Positions 1-5,593 of a stretch of DNA of 5,842 bases are shown here, piece by piece. Both the position numbers and the translations under genes were made by a program. The DNA is taken from NCBI GenBank assembly GCA_029219125.1, contig JAQXSU010000009.1, forward strand, positions 1 to 5,842. The letters are read 5' to 3'. Origin of the DNA: Bacillota bacterium. GTDB lineage: Bacteria > Bacillota > Clostridia > Peptostreptococcales > Anaerovoracaceae. How positions within the stretch are numbered: the stretch's first letter is position 1; the number at the start of each line of letters is the position of its first letter. Below the pieces are notes generated by a model that was not told where the DNA came from, ran no database searches, and worked only from the letters and a program-made list of their open reading frames with translations.

Positions 1-334
1 CATCCAGCGTAGGCACGGCGATGACCGGCAGGTTCAGCGCCTGGCCCAGGGCCCGGGCAGTGGTCACGCCGATGCGAATCCCCGTGAAAGAACCGGGGCC
101 CGCAGAAACCGCGATGTGGGAGAGGGCGGATTTTGCGACGTGAAGACGGGAAAGCAGTTTCTCCGTCAGGGGCACCAGATCCCGCAGATGGCTCAGGGCC
201 TCGGCTGAAGATTCCATGCCCAGCACCCGGCACCCGCCGTCCGGACCCGAACCGGAGCTTCTTACGGCCGCCTCCCCGCTTATCAGGGCCACCGAGCACT
301 GGGGGCCGGTGGTTTCAATGGCTAAAATGTACAT
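1..334 (-). CDS. tsaB: TsaB, tRNA t6A37 threonylcarbamoyl transferase complex subunit (N-terminal part only)
   Basis: My translation of the minus strand from the ATG at 334 gives an open frame of 111 codons running off the left edge, so the C-terminal half is missing (family members are usually about 220-240 residues). It opens with MYILAIETTGPQCSVAL, the first strand of the ASKHA fold, and carries SAGPGSFTG at residues 77-85 followed by IRIGVTTARALG, the hallmark TsaB motif. TsaB is the inactive paralogue of TsaD. With TsaD and TsaE it transfers threonylcarbamoyl to A37 of ANN-decoding tRNAs in the cytoplasm. The start is supported by GGGAG (344-348) nine bases upstream. The first 13 bases overlap the end of tsaE, so translation of the two is probably coupled. 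A TsaD or RimI gene may follow beyond the edge, but this cannot be seen. Confidence 0.93.
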   Translation of the reverse strand, partial: MYILAIETTGPQCSVALISGEAAVRSSGSGPDGGCRVLGMESSAEALSHLRDLVPLTEKLLSRLHVAKSALSHIAVSAGPGSFTGIRIGVTTARALGQALNLPVIAVPTLD

Positions 335-783
335 TTATATGTTCTCCCGTTTTCTTCTTCCGTGTAATCGATGAAAATATACCAGGTGTCCTCCGGCAAA
401 GCCTCCAGGACCAGGTCGGCCCATTCCACCACCGACACGCCGCTGCCGTAAAAATAGTCATCGGCACCGATCTCGAAGAGGTCCTCCGGACCGTGGAGCC
501 GGTACACGTCGAAATGAAACAGAGGCAGCCGCCCTTCCCGGTACTCCTGCACGATGGTGAAGGTCGGGCTGGTGATGGGACGGGTGATGCCCAGACCCTC
601 GGCGATGGATTTGGTCAGGGTGGTTTTGCCGGTGCCCAGGTCGCCGATCAGGGCGATGACCGTACCCGGTACGCACTTTTCCGCCAGTTCCAGCCCGAAG
701 CGACGGGTATCTTCTTCATTTTTGATGTCGATGACGCGCCGGATTTCCATATTATACAGATTTTCGTTTCCCATGTCTTCCAT
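322..783 (-). CDS. tsaE: TsaE, tRNA t6A37 biosynthesis ATPase
   Basis: This 153-residue protein is full length for the family. A P-loop sits at residues 47-55 (GDLGTGKTT), followed by SPTF (72-75), HFDVYRL (90-96) and VVEWAD (118-123), all in the order typical of TsaE (YjeE/YdiB family). TsaE is the P-loop ATPase that binds the TsaB-TsaD pair and drives turnover of the t6A-forming complex in the cytoplasm. The ATG at 783 is chosen because GGGGAGG (790-796) lies six bases upstream. Internal ATGs at 774 and 750 would be too far from it. The gene starts 15 nt after the ribU stop and overlaps tsaB by 13 nt, so the three are very likely one transcript. All expected motifs are present and nothing looks broken. 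Confidence 0.95.
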   Translation of the reverse strand: MEDMGNENLYNMEIRRVIDIKNEEDTRRFGLELAEKCVPGTVIALIGDLGTGKTTLTKSIAEGLGITRPITSPTFTIVQEYREGRLPLFHFDVYRLHGPEDLFEIGADDYFYGSGVSVVEWADLVLEALPEDTWYIFIDYTEEENGRTYKCTF

Positions 784-798
784 GCGGTGCCTCCCCGC

Positions 799-1341
799 CT
801 ATTTATGCAGGAACGGAGAAATCCGCTTGTAGAGCACGAAGGTCACCACGCTGTTGATGCCTGCCTTCACCAGGTTGAAGGCCACGATGAACGGCATCAG
901 CTGCCATACGATGGCCCGTTCCACCCCCATGAAGGCCGGGGTGATGAACAGGTTGGCCACCACCATTGCCGCTGCCATAGCGCAGGTTCCTGCCAGCAGC
1001 CCGATGACAGCCATCTTCTTGGTCTTATGGCTGCGGTAGATCAGGCCGGCCACCAAAACCAGCACAGACGTAGCGATGATGTGCATGATAATGCCGTAAA
1101 GTCCGCTGGATGAGCTGACCGTCAACCCCTGCAAAACCGCCGTCACCACGGTCAGCACCACGCCGGCCGCCGGTCCGAAGGCGAAGGTTCCGATGAGAAT
1201 AGGGATGTCAGCCGGGTCATATTCCAGGAATGCCACTGCCGGAAAAATCGGGAAGTGGATCAGCATGACCAGCACGATGGAAATAGCTACCAGCATGGCC
1301 ATTTTGGCCAGCCGGGCGGTATTGTTCTGTTGATTGTTCAT
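799..1341 (-). CDS. ribU: ECF transporter S-component, RibU type (probable riboflavin uptake)
   Basis: This 180-residue, strongly hydrophobic protein has about six predicted membrane segments (roughly 13-33, 45-70, 80-103, 108-133, 142-157 and 158-175). The segment FLEYDPADIPILIGTFAFGP (38-57) is the RibU signature after helix 1, and the C-terminal PFIVAFNLVKAGINS with N156 and K159 also fits that family. An AxxxA motif (A15-A19) in helix 1 matches the contact to EcfT known in S-components. It should bind the vitamin in the membrane and work with shared EcfA, EcfA' and EcfT proteins encoded elsewhere. No FMN riboswitch lies upstream, as expected for an internal operon gene, so the riboflavin assignment rests on motifs only. 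The start at 1341 has only a weak Shine-Dalgarno (GCGAG about 12-16 nt upstream); see the junction finding. Confidence 0.82.
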   Translation of the reverse strand: MNNQQNNTARLAKMAMLVAISIVLVMLIHFPIFPAVAFLEYDPADIPILIGTFAFGPAAGVVLTVVTAVLQGLTVSSSSGLYGIIMHIIATSVLVLVAGLIYRSHKTKKMAVIGLLAGTCAMAAAMVVANLFITPAFMGVERAIVWQLMPFIVAFNLVKAGINSVVTFVLYKRISPFLHK

Positions 1342-1349
1342 AATTCAGG

Positions 1350-1394
1350 GTTCTCGCTTTCTTCGTTCTCGCTTTCTTCTTTTTTGCTTTCTTC
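1350..1394. repeat. 15-bp tandem repeat, two perfect copies plus one degenerate copy
   Basis: On the plus strand the unit GTTCTCGCTTTCTTC occurs exactly at 1350-1364 and 1365-1379, and a third copy at 1380-1394 matches 12 of 15 positions. The array fills the gap between the pepV stop and the ribU start. Fifteen bases equal five codons. In the pepV frame the minus strand would read EESKK, EESEN, EESEN, so changes in copy number by slippage would not shift that frame. Confidence 0.9.
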
Positions 1395-2894
1395 TCAAAA
1401 TCCGCAGGACAGACGGCAGATGGCTTCGGCGTAGATGGCGGTCATCTGGCGGAATCTCTCCAGGGACATTCTTTCGTTTTTCTGGTGCATCAGGTCTTCA
1501 TCGCCCGGAAATTGTCCGCCGTAAGCGATGATGCCCGGGGTGGAGCGGGCGTAGGTGCCGCCGCCGATGACCAGCGGCTTGGACTCGGTGTCGCCCGTAT
1601 GCTTTCTGTAGATCTCCAGCATGGTTTCCACCATCGGGTTGTCCAGATCCAGGTACAGCGGATCGTGGTTCTTGCCCTTGATGACGCCCAGGTTGTACTG
1701 GGTCAGCACCGGCTCGATGGTCCGGAAGATCTGTTCTTCGGTACAGGTCACCGGGTAGCGGACGTTGATGGTCAGCTTGGCAGCCTCCGGTCCGATTTCC
1801 GCCATGCCCAGGTTGAAGACCATTTTTCCGGATTTCTCATCCTCAAAATCGATGCCCAGTGCGGCGCCGTCCAGGATGAATCCGATGTATCTGTTATAGA
1901 ATCCGACGAAGTCGTTGATTTCTTCATTGACAAAATTCAGGCGTCCGAGGAATTCCATCATGACGGACACTGCATTGAGGCCGCACTCCGGTTTGGCACC
2001 GTGGGAGGCAATACCCACTGCGGTCAGTTCCAGGGATTTACCCATGCCCTTGCAGGTCAGCTTATATCCGGTCTCTTCCCGGTATGCTGCGGCTTTTTCC
2101 TTAATGGCGTCGTAGGCACCGACCACTTCGCTTCGTACCACAGCCCGGCACCGGTCCGGCACGCTGTTTGGCGCAGTACCGCCGGAGAGGGAACGGAGCG
2201 TGAGTCCTTTGGATCCCGCCTGGTTCTTTCCGAATTTCTTCGCCAGGTCGAAGATCAGCATGCCCTTTTCGCCGTTGATCACCGGGAAATCGGCATCCGG
2301 CGTAAATCCGTAATCCGGCCGCGGCGTCTTTTCGAAGTAATAGTTCATGCCCTTCCAGGCGGTCTCTTCATCCAGACCCAGGATGATCCGGACAGTGTTT
2401 TCCGGCTGGAATCCGGCGTCCTTCAGGGACTTCATGGCATAGAGGCAGGAAACCACGGGTCCTTTATCATCGGTGGTTCCGCGGCCGTAGATATAGCCGT
2501 CCTTCACTTCGCCGCCGTAAGGTTCGAAGTCCCAGCCGCTGCCGGCAGGCACCACGTCCAGATGACCCAGAATGGCCATGATCTTCGGTTCTTCATGACC
2601 GATGACCTTTCCCTCTTCATCCAGAATGTCCTTTCCACTTCCCGGCCAGTCGATGTGGCCGCCGTAGTTGTCCACGTTGCAGGTCTCAAATCCCAGACCC
2701 CGTGCCAGCTCCAGACAGGCTTCAAAGCAGTCCTGCACCCCCTGGCCGAAGGGATAGACTTCCCCGTCCTTCGTGGTCACAGGATCCGCCTGCTCCGTAT
2801 TGAAGCGGATCAGCTTCTGCAAGGCACTTATCATGGCCTGCTCGTTTTCTTTCAGAAACGGTTCGTACTGCTCAAATTTCATTTCCCTGTTCAT
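1395..2894 (-). CDS. pepV: M20-family dipeptidase PepV (Xaa-His dipeptidase-like)
   Basis: This is a 499-residue cytoplasmic zinc dipeptidase of the PepV branch of family M20, which cleaves a range of dipeptides in amino-acid and peptide nutrition. Expected metal and catalytic positions are visible: H111 in GHLDVVP, D142 in GRGTTDDKGP, E176/E177 in GLDEET, D200 in FTPDADFP, a lid-domain H298 in ASHGAKP, and H470 in LMHQKNE. GGGTYAR (444-450) and VINGEKG are PepV-specific. The start at 2894 is preferred because GAGGAG (2901-2906) lies six bases upstream. An ATG at 2930 would add 12 residues encoded inside a hairpin and has no such site. The gene is somewhat longer than typical PepV (about 460-475). 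The stop is TGA, and the frame beyond it stays open for 18 codons to the ribU start. The gene probably leads the pepV-ribU-tsaE-tsaB transcript. Confidence 0.93.
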   Translation of the reverse strand: MNREMKFEQYEPFLKENEQAMISALQKLIRFNTEQADPVTTKDGEVYPFGQGVQDCFEACLELARGLGFETCNVDNYGGHIDWPGSGKDILDEEGKVIGHEEPKIMAILGHLDVVPAGSGWDFEPYGGEVKDGYIYGRGTTDDKGPVVSCLYAMKSLKDAGFQPENTVRIILGLDEETAWKGMNYYFEKTPRPDYGFTPDADFPVINGEKGMLIFDLAKKFGKNQAGSKGLTLRSLSGGTAPNSVPDRCRAVVRSEVVGAYDAIKEKAAAYREETGYKLTCKGMGKSLELTAVGIASHGAKPECGLNAVSVMMEFLGRLNFVNEEINDFVGFYNRYIGFILDGAALGIDFEDEKSGKMVFNLGMAEIGPEAAKLTINVRYPVTCTEEQIFRTIEPVLTQYNLGVIKGKNHDPLYLDLDNPMVETMLEIYRKHTGDTESKPLVIGGGTYARSTPGIIAYGGQFPGDEDLMHQKNERMSLERFRQMTAIYAEAICRLSCGF

Positions 2895-2915
2895 AGAATT
2901 CTCCTCACGCCAATA

Positions 2916-2959
2916 TTGCGTAACCCCCATTTCCTTTCGGAAACGGGGAAATTACGCAA
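2916..2959 (-). promoter_or_regulatory. Long stem-loop in the pepV leader
   Basis: Arms TTGCGTAA (2916-2923) and TTACGCAA (2952-2959) are perfect complements. Inside them CCCC (2925-2928) pairs with GGGG (2945-2948), and TTTCC (2930-2934) pairs with GGAAA (2939-2943) around a four-base loop. That makes 17 base pairs with one small internal loop and one mismatch. On the minus-strand transcript the stem ends ten bases before the pepV Shine-Dalgarno and is not followed by a U-run, so it is not a normal intrinsic terminator. An RNA control element, a processing site or a DNA operator are all possible. Confidence 0.7.
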
Positions 2960-2983
2960 ACCAGCTTTCCATCATTTTGAATG

Positions 2984-3049
2984 TGCCATTGCACGCGCCG
3001 ATGCAGTGCACGGCATCCGGTGATGCTGCGGCGTACTGCCTTCCGCAGC
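2984..3049 (-). other. Two further stem-loops between the NifU-domain gene and pepV
   Basis: GCTGCGG (3025-3031) pairs perfectly with CCGCAGC (3043-3049) across an 11-base loop, starting three bases after the NifU-domain stop on the minus strand. A second, weaker fold pairs TGCC (2984-2987) with GGCA (3012-3015) and TGCAC (2990-2994) with GTGCA (3006-3010). Neither is followed by a T-run in the direction of transcription, so read-through from the NifU-domain gene into pepV cannot be excluded. I could not find a convincing -35/-10 pair for pepV in this 157-bp gap. Confidence 0.5.
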
Positions 3050-3051
3050 GT

Positions 3052-3273
3052 TTATACAGCTTCTACACCCTTGATTTCAGGATAGCTTTCCTTAATGATT
3101 CTTTCCACAACTGCCTTCAGGGTCATCTGTGCACCCGGGCAGCCTGCGCAGTGTCCCTGCAGCTTTACCTTTACCACGTTATCGTCGGTCAGCTCTACGA
3201 ATTCAATGTCTCCGCCGTCTCTCTGCAGGAACGGACGAATCTGTGCAATTGCATCTAAAATTTTTTCTTCCAT
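3052..3273 (-). CDS. NifU-like C-terminal-domain Fe-S scaffold/carrier protein
   Basis: This 73-residue protein consists of a single NifU C-terminal (Nfu) domain. Visible landmarks are FLQRDGGDIEFVEL (15-28) and the cluster-binding CxxC in HCAGCPGAQMT (C42 and C45). Such proteins bind a 4Fe-4S cluster, normally bridged between two monomers, and pass it to cytoplasmic apo-proteins. The length is normal for the stand-alone form found in Bacillota. AAGGAG (3284-3289) lies ten bases before the ATG. The gene is 103 nt downstream of the lipoprotein gene and 157 nt upstream of pepV, so it may be its own unit or the middle of a longer one. A functional link to the neighbouring rubrerythrin (iron metabolism, oxidative stress) is possible but not shown. 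Confidence 0.93.
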   Translation of the reverse strand: MEEKILDAIAQIRPFLQRDGGDIEFVELTDDNVVKVKLQGHCAGCPGAQMTLKAVVERIIKESYPEIKGVEAV

Positions 3274-3294
3274 TTGGTTGTTTCTCCTTCGTTC

Positions 3295-3324
3295 GTTATA
3301 TAGTTTATTCTACCTCATTTACAA
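3295..3324 (-). promoter_or_regulatory. Weak candidate promoter for the NifU-domain gene
   Basis: On the minus strand TTGTAA (3319-3324) and TATAAC (3295-3300) are 18 bp apart. The transcript would start about where the Shine-Dalgarno (3284-3289) begins, which is tight. An alternative -10, TAGAAT (3307-3312), is better placed but lacks a good -35. The 103-bp gap is AT-rich on the side near the gene and has no intrinsic terminator for the upstream lipoprotein gene. Confidence 0.25.
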
Positions 3325-3376
3325 GGTTTTAATCAGTATTCTCATCTGGCGTCTGCGGGGCATTCCCTGCGGCCGC

Positions 3377-4672
3377 CTATCCCACCATGTATGCCGCCTG
3401 TTCCTCACCGCCGTAAATATGGTTGATGGTGATGGATTTGGTGGCCTCGTTCTTGCCATTGTAGCTGATGATGCCCGATGCGCCGTTGAAGTTCTCGATC
3501 TGTTCCAGCATCATCTGGATCTGCCTTCCGGTCGGAATGCCGGTTTCTCTGGCCTGTTTCCATTCAGCGATAGCTGCCTTCTGTGTGGCCTCTGTCTCAT
3601 ATTCGGCGCGCACTTCATCTTCTGTCAGTTCCATGGCTGCGGTCTGCGCGTCCTCAATGGCCTGCAGCGCCAGCAGATATGCGTCAAAAGCAATTGCGGT
3701 GGCTTCGCTTGGCTCCATGGCTTCTCCGTATTTCTGCTTGTATGCCTGTACAAACTCCTCGGTTCTGGATGTGGATACCTTCTGGCTGAAATCGGACGGA
3801 AATGCCACGTCCAGCTTCGGCTGTGACTTGATGAAATCCAGCAGATCTTCGTTATTCCATGATCTGCCTCCCAGCCAGGTTACATGAGTCAGCCGGAGAT
3901 CCACCGCCTGCTGCATAAACGCCTGGGCTGCAGCCGGCTGCACTGCCAGGAATACTGCCTTCGCTCCGGATTCCCGGATGGCTTCGATCACCTGGGTATA
4001 GTCTCCGGAGTCTGCCGGCAGTTCATAGCTCCCCACGATGCACTTGCTGTCTCCCGACAGCTTTTTCATCCGGTTGGTAAACCGCTTGATGGTAGCGGTG
4101 GCGGTATCATCGTTCTGCATCTTCACCGTGGCCACCACATCTTTTCCGCGGCCGGTATAGGCATAGTCCGCCAGTGCGTCGCCCTGTCGGGTCTCTGCAA
4201 AGGTGGCAGAAAAGTAAAAATCATTGTTGGCTGTAATCAGCGGATTGGTACTGGAGATGGTGATGGCAGGAATGCTGGCTGCCTTGATGTAATCGCTGGC
4301 CATCAGGGTCACCGTTTCACCGCAGCTGCCAAGTATGACGGACGGATTTTGGGAAATCAGTTCCTGAATCACCGTTTCCCCCACGTACATGCTGGACTGG
4401 TTGTCTCCGTAAATCAGCTCGACTTTTTTATCCAGCACAGTGCCGTAAAGCTCGTTGGCCAGTTCAATGCCCATGACTTCCTGTTTGCCCTGCTCGCTCA
4501 GTTTGCCGGACGTAGCTTCATAGATGCCGATCTTGATGGTCTTCTCCTGTGCCACCTTATCCCCCGGGAAAAATGCTGCTTTGAAATTGTTATATGTGGT
4601 GCAGCCGGTCATGCCGCATACCATGGCCAGGGCCAGCAGGCAGCTGACGGCTATCTTTCTGTTTCTTTTCAT
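3377..4672 (-). CDS. Lipoprotein substrate-binding protein of a Leu/Ile/Val-type ABC transporter (Peripla_BP_6-like)
   Basis: The 431-residue product starts with a lipoprotein signal (MKRNRK, a hydrophobic stretch from 7 to 20, then MTGC with the lipidated cysteine at C24), so it should be anchored outside the membrane. The mature part has the type-1 periplasmic binding fold: KIGIYEATSG near 47-56, GDNQSS, ILGSCGETVTLMASDY, then late FNGASGIISYN (395-405), matching the fG-tG-i-fd motif of LivJ/LivK-like proteins. The start at 4672 is backed by AAGGAG (4680-4685) seven bases upstream. An upstream ATG at 4777 would spoil the signal peptide and cross the promoter. A charged, probably helical stretch (about 341-377) looks like an insertion relative to common relatives. 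No permease or ATPase gene is adjacent, so it is an orphan here. The ligand is unknown; amino acids are the usual guess. Confidence 0.87.
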   Translation of the reverse strand: MKRNRKIAVSCLLALAMVCGMTGCTTYNNFKAAFFPGDKVAQEKTIKIGIYEATSGKLSEQGKQEVMGIELANELYGTVLDKKVELIYGDNQSSMYVGETVIQELISQNPSVILGSCGETVTLMASDYIKAASIPAITISSTNPLITANNDFYFSATFAETRQGDALADYAYTGRGKDVVATVKMQNDDTATATIKRFTNRMKKLSGDSKCIVGSYELPADSGDYTQVIEAIRESGAKAVFLAVQPAAAQAFMQQAVDLRLTHVTWLGGRSWNNEDLLDFIKSQPKLDVAFPSDFSQKVSTSRTEEFVQAYKQKYGEAMEPSEATAIAFDAYLLALQAIEDAQTAAMELTEDEVRAEYETEATQKAAIAEWKQARETGIPTGRQIQMMLEQIENFNGASGIISYNGKNEATKSITINHIYGGEEQAAYMVG

Positions 4673-4721
4673 TGTTGGTCTCCTTCTGATACGCACCGCA
4701 CAAAATATACGGCACAGACCT

Positions 4722-4750
4722 ATTATATACTGAAAAGCGTGAAATTGCAA
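4722..4750 (-). promoter_or_regulatory. Sigma-A-type promoter of the lipoprotein gene
   Basis: On the minus strand TTGCAA (4745-4750) and a perfect TATAAT (4722-4727) are separated by exactly 17 bp. Transcription would start near 4715, giving a leader of about 43 nt before the ATG at 4672. The -35 box overlaps a CGTGAAATT half-site (4738-4746). Confidence 0.75.
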
Positions 4751-4778
4751 CGGACTTTTCCTTGTGAGAAATTTCACG
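4738..4778. repeat. 9-bp perfect inverted repeat in the divergent promoter region
   Basis: CGTGAAATT (4738-4746) and AATTTCACG (4770-4778) are exact reverse complements separated by 23 bp, with centres 32 bp apart (about three helical turns). The left arm overlaps the -35 box of the lipoprotein promoter, and the right arm is half of the Rex-like palindrome at 4762-4779. The spacing would suit two bound dimers on the same DNA face. Confidence 0.6.
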
Positions 4779-4779
4779 T
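4762..4779. promoter_or_regulatory. Rex-like operator candidate
   Basis: TTGTGAGAAATTTCACGT matches the TTGTGA-N6-TCACAA form of Rex (NADH/NAD+-sensing repressor) binding sites in its left half and in TCAC of the right half, differing at the last two bases. By eye it agrees at 14 of 18 positions with a Bacillus-type palindrome. It lies between the two divergent promoters, about 55-60 bp upstream of both predicted start sites. A FNR/CRP-like or unrelated palindrome is also possible. Confidence 0.4.
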
Positions 4780-4796
4780 AATCTTTACATTATGCT

Positions 4797-4825
4797 CTTT
4801 TCTTTTTTTGAAAATGTGATAGAAT
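4797..4825 (+). promoter_or_regulatory. Candidate extended -10 promoter of the rubrerythrin gene
   Basis: TGATAGAAT (4817-4825) is an extended -10 element (TG one base before TAGAAT). The -35 position at 17 bp (CTTTTC, 4797-4802) is poor, but a T-rich tract precedes it. The start would be near 4832, with a 65-nt leader. A second possibility is TTGTGA (4762-4767) with TACATT (4786-4791) at 18 bp. That would put the -35 inside the Rex-like palindrome. Confidence 0.5.
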
Positions 4826-4835
4826 AGAAATATCT

Positions 4836-4857
4836 CCGGGCATGCAAGAATGCCGGG
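4836..4857 (+). other. Stem-loop at the 5' end of the rubrerythrin leader
   Basis: CCGGGCAT (4836-4843) pairs with ATGCCGGG (4850-4857) except for one G-G mismatch, around a six-base loop. It would sit at the extreme 5' end of the transcript, upstream of AAGGAGG. Such 5' stems can protect an mRNA from decay; that role is inferred. Confidence 0.5.
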
Positions 4858-4896
4858 AAAAAATATTTTGTTAAGAACCAAGGAGGAATACACATT

Positions 4897-5481
4897 ATGA
4901 AATGGGTTTGCACAGTTTGCGGATACGTTTATGAAGGACCGGAAGCACCGGCAGAATGTCCGATCTGCCACGTTGGCGCTGACAAGTTCAAGAAGGTGGA
5001 GGGCGAAATGACCCTGGCTGCTGAACACGAATACGGCGTATACGTCAAGACTGTAAAGAACAATGCAGAAATCAGCGAAGAAGACAAGAAGTACATCTTT
5101 GAACAGTTAATGGCTAACTTCAACGGCGAATGCTCCGAAGTAGGTATGTACCTCTGCATGGCCAGAATCGCCCACAGAGAAGGCTATCCTGAAATCGGCC
5201 TGTACTGGGAAAAGGCTGCTTACGAAGAAGCAGAACACGCTGCTAAGTTTGCTGAACTGTTAGGCGAAGACTTAGAAGCAAACATGAAGGCTTCCACCAA
5301 GGAAAACCTGGCATGGAGAGTTGACTGCGAATTCGGTGCTACTGCCGGCAAGTTCGATCTGGCAAAGTGTGCTAAGAAGAACAACCTGGATGCAATCCAC
5401 GACACCGTACACGAAATGGCAAGAGACGAAGCAAGACACGGCAAGGCTCTGAAGGGTCTGCTGGAGAGATACTTCGGCTAA
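4897..5481 (+). CDS. rbr: Reverse rubrerythrin (N-terminal rubredoxin + C-terminal diiron domain)
   Basis: The 194-residue protein begins with a rubredoxin-type Fe(Cys)4 site (C5/C8 in CTVCGY and C21/C24 in CPIC), followed by a four-helix diiron domain. Helix features include NGECSEVGMY (76-85, E78), a first ExxH at E111/H114 in EEAEHAAKF, E145, and a second ExxH at E178/H181 in RDEARHG. Placing rubredoxin before the diiron domain is the reverse of classical rubrerythrin and matches clostridial revRbr, which reduces H2O2 and O2 with electrons from NADH via a partner reductase in the cytoplasm. The AAGGAGG at 4880-4886 is ten bases before the ATG. All six arginines use AGA, unlike the CG-rich arginine codons of tsaE and pepV, suggesting high expression. 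It is divergent from the lipoprotein gene across a Rex-like site and ends in a structured 3' region with a terminator. Confidence 0.95.
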   Translation: MKWVCTVCGYVYEGPEAPAECPICHVGADKFKKVEGEMTLAAEHEYGVYVKTVKNNAEISEEDKKYIFEQLMANFNGECSEVGMYLCMARIAHREGYPEIGLYWEKAAYEEAEHAAKFAELLGEDLEANMKASTKENLAWRVDCEFGATAGKFDLAKCAKKNNLDAIHDTVHEMARDEARHGKALKGLLERYFG

Positions 5482-5570
5482 GCGTTCTCTCGTTCTTACG
5501 GCGTTGCCGCAAGGTTAGAACGCTTGTGATTCCCTGCGGGAATCTGAAGTTCGTTCCCTGCGGAATCAAC
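5480..5570 (+). repeat. Cluster of three stem-loops in the rubrerythrin 3' region
   Basis: First, AAGCGTTCT (5480-5488, overlapping the stop codon) pairs perfectly with AGAACGCTT (5517-5525) and encloses a smaller CGGC/GCCG stem (5499-5502 with 5506-5509). Second, GATTCCC (5528-5534) pairs with GGGAATC (5538-5544) over a three-base loop. Third, GTTCGTTCC (5549-5557) pairs with GGAATCAAC (5562-5570) with one mismatch and one wobble. The second and third loops share the core TTCCCTGCGG-AATC and look like duplicates. None has a T-run after it. Confidence 0.7.
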
Positions 5571-5593
5571 ATTTGAACCGCTGAGAAATCAAT

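Noticed and set aside
133..1113. A 326-codon plus-strand frame across tsaB, tsaE and ribU
   Set aside because: It covers three well-supported minus-strand genes, and its product is low-complexity (His/Asp/Gly-rich) without motifs.
1342..1394. An FMN riboswitch in front of ribU
   Set aside because: The gap is only 53 nt, made of 15-nt repeats, and far too short for the aptamer.
1350..1394. A CRISPR array
   Set aside because: Units are 15 bp and directly adjacent with no spacers, so it is a simple tandem repeat.
2895..2930. A 12-residue N-terminal extension of PepV from the ATG at 2930
   Set aside because: The extension is encoded within the leader hairpin and has no Shine-Dalgarno. The ATG at 2894 has GAGGAG at ideal spacing.
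2952..2975. A possible leader peptide MMESWFA before pepV on the minus strand
   Set aside because: Its stop falls at the base of the hairpin, which is tempting, but there is no ribosome-binding site and no runs of a regulatory amino acid.
1485..3023. A 512-codon open frame on the plus strand opposite pepV
   Set aside because: It is antisense to a clear PepV coding region with all catalytic motifs. Its product is rich in His, Gln and Val with no recognisable domain, as expected from a GC-rich gene's complement.
3352..3373. A GC-rich stem after the lipoprotein stop as a terminator
   Set aside because: The pairing GCAGGG/CCCCGC has a mismatch and is not followed by a T-run on the minus strand.
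3884..4819. A 311-codon plus-strand frame opposite the lipoprotein gene
   Set aside because: It runs through the lipoprotein coding region and its promoter, has no Shine-Dalgarno, and has no family features.
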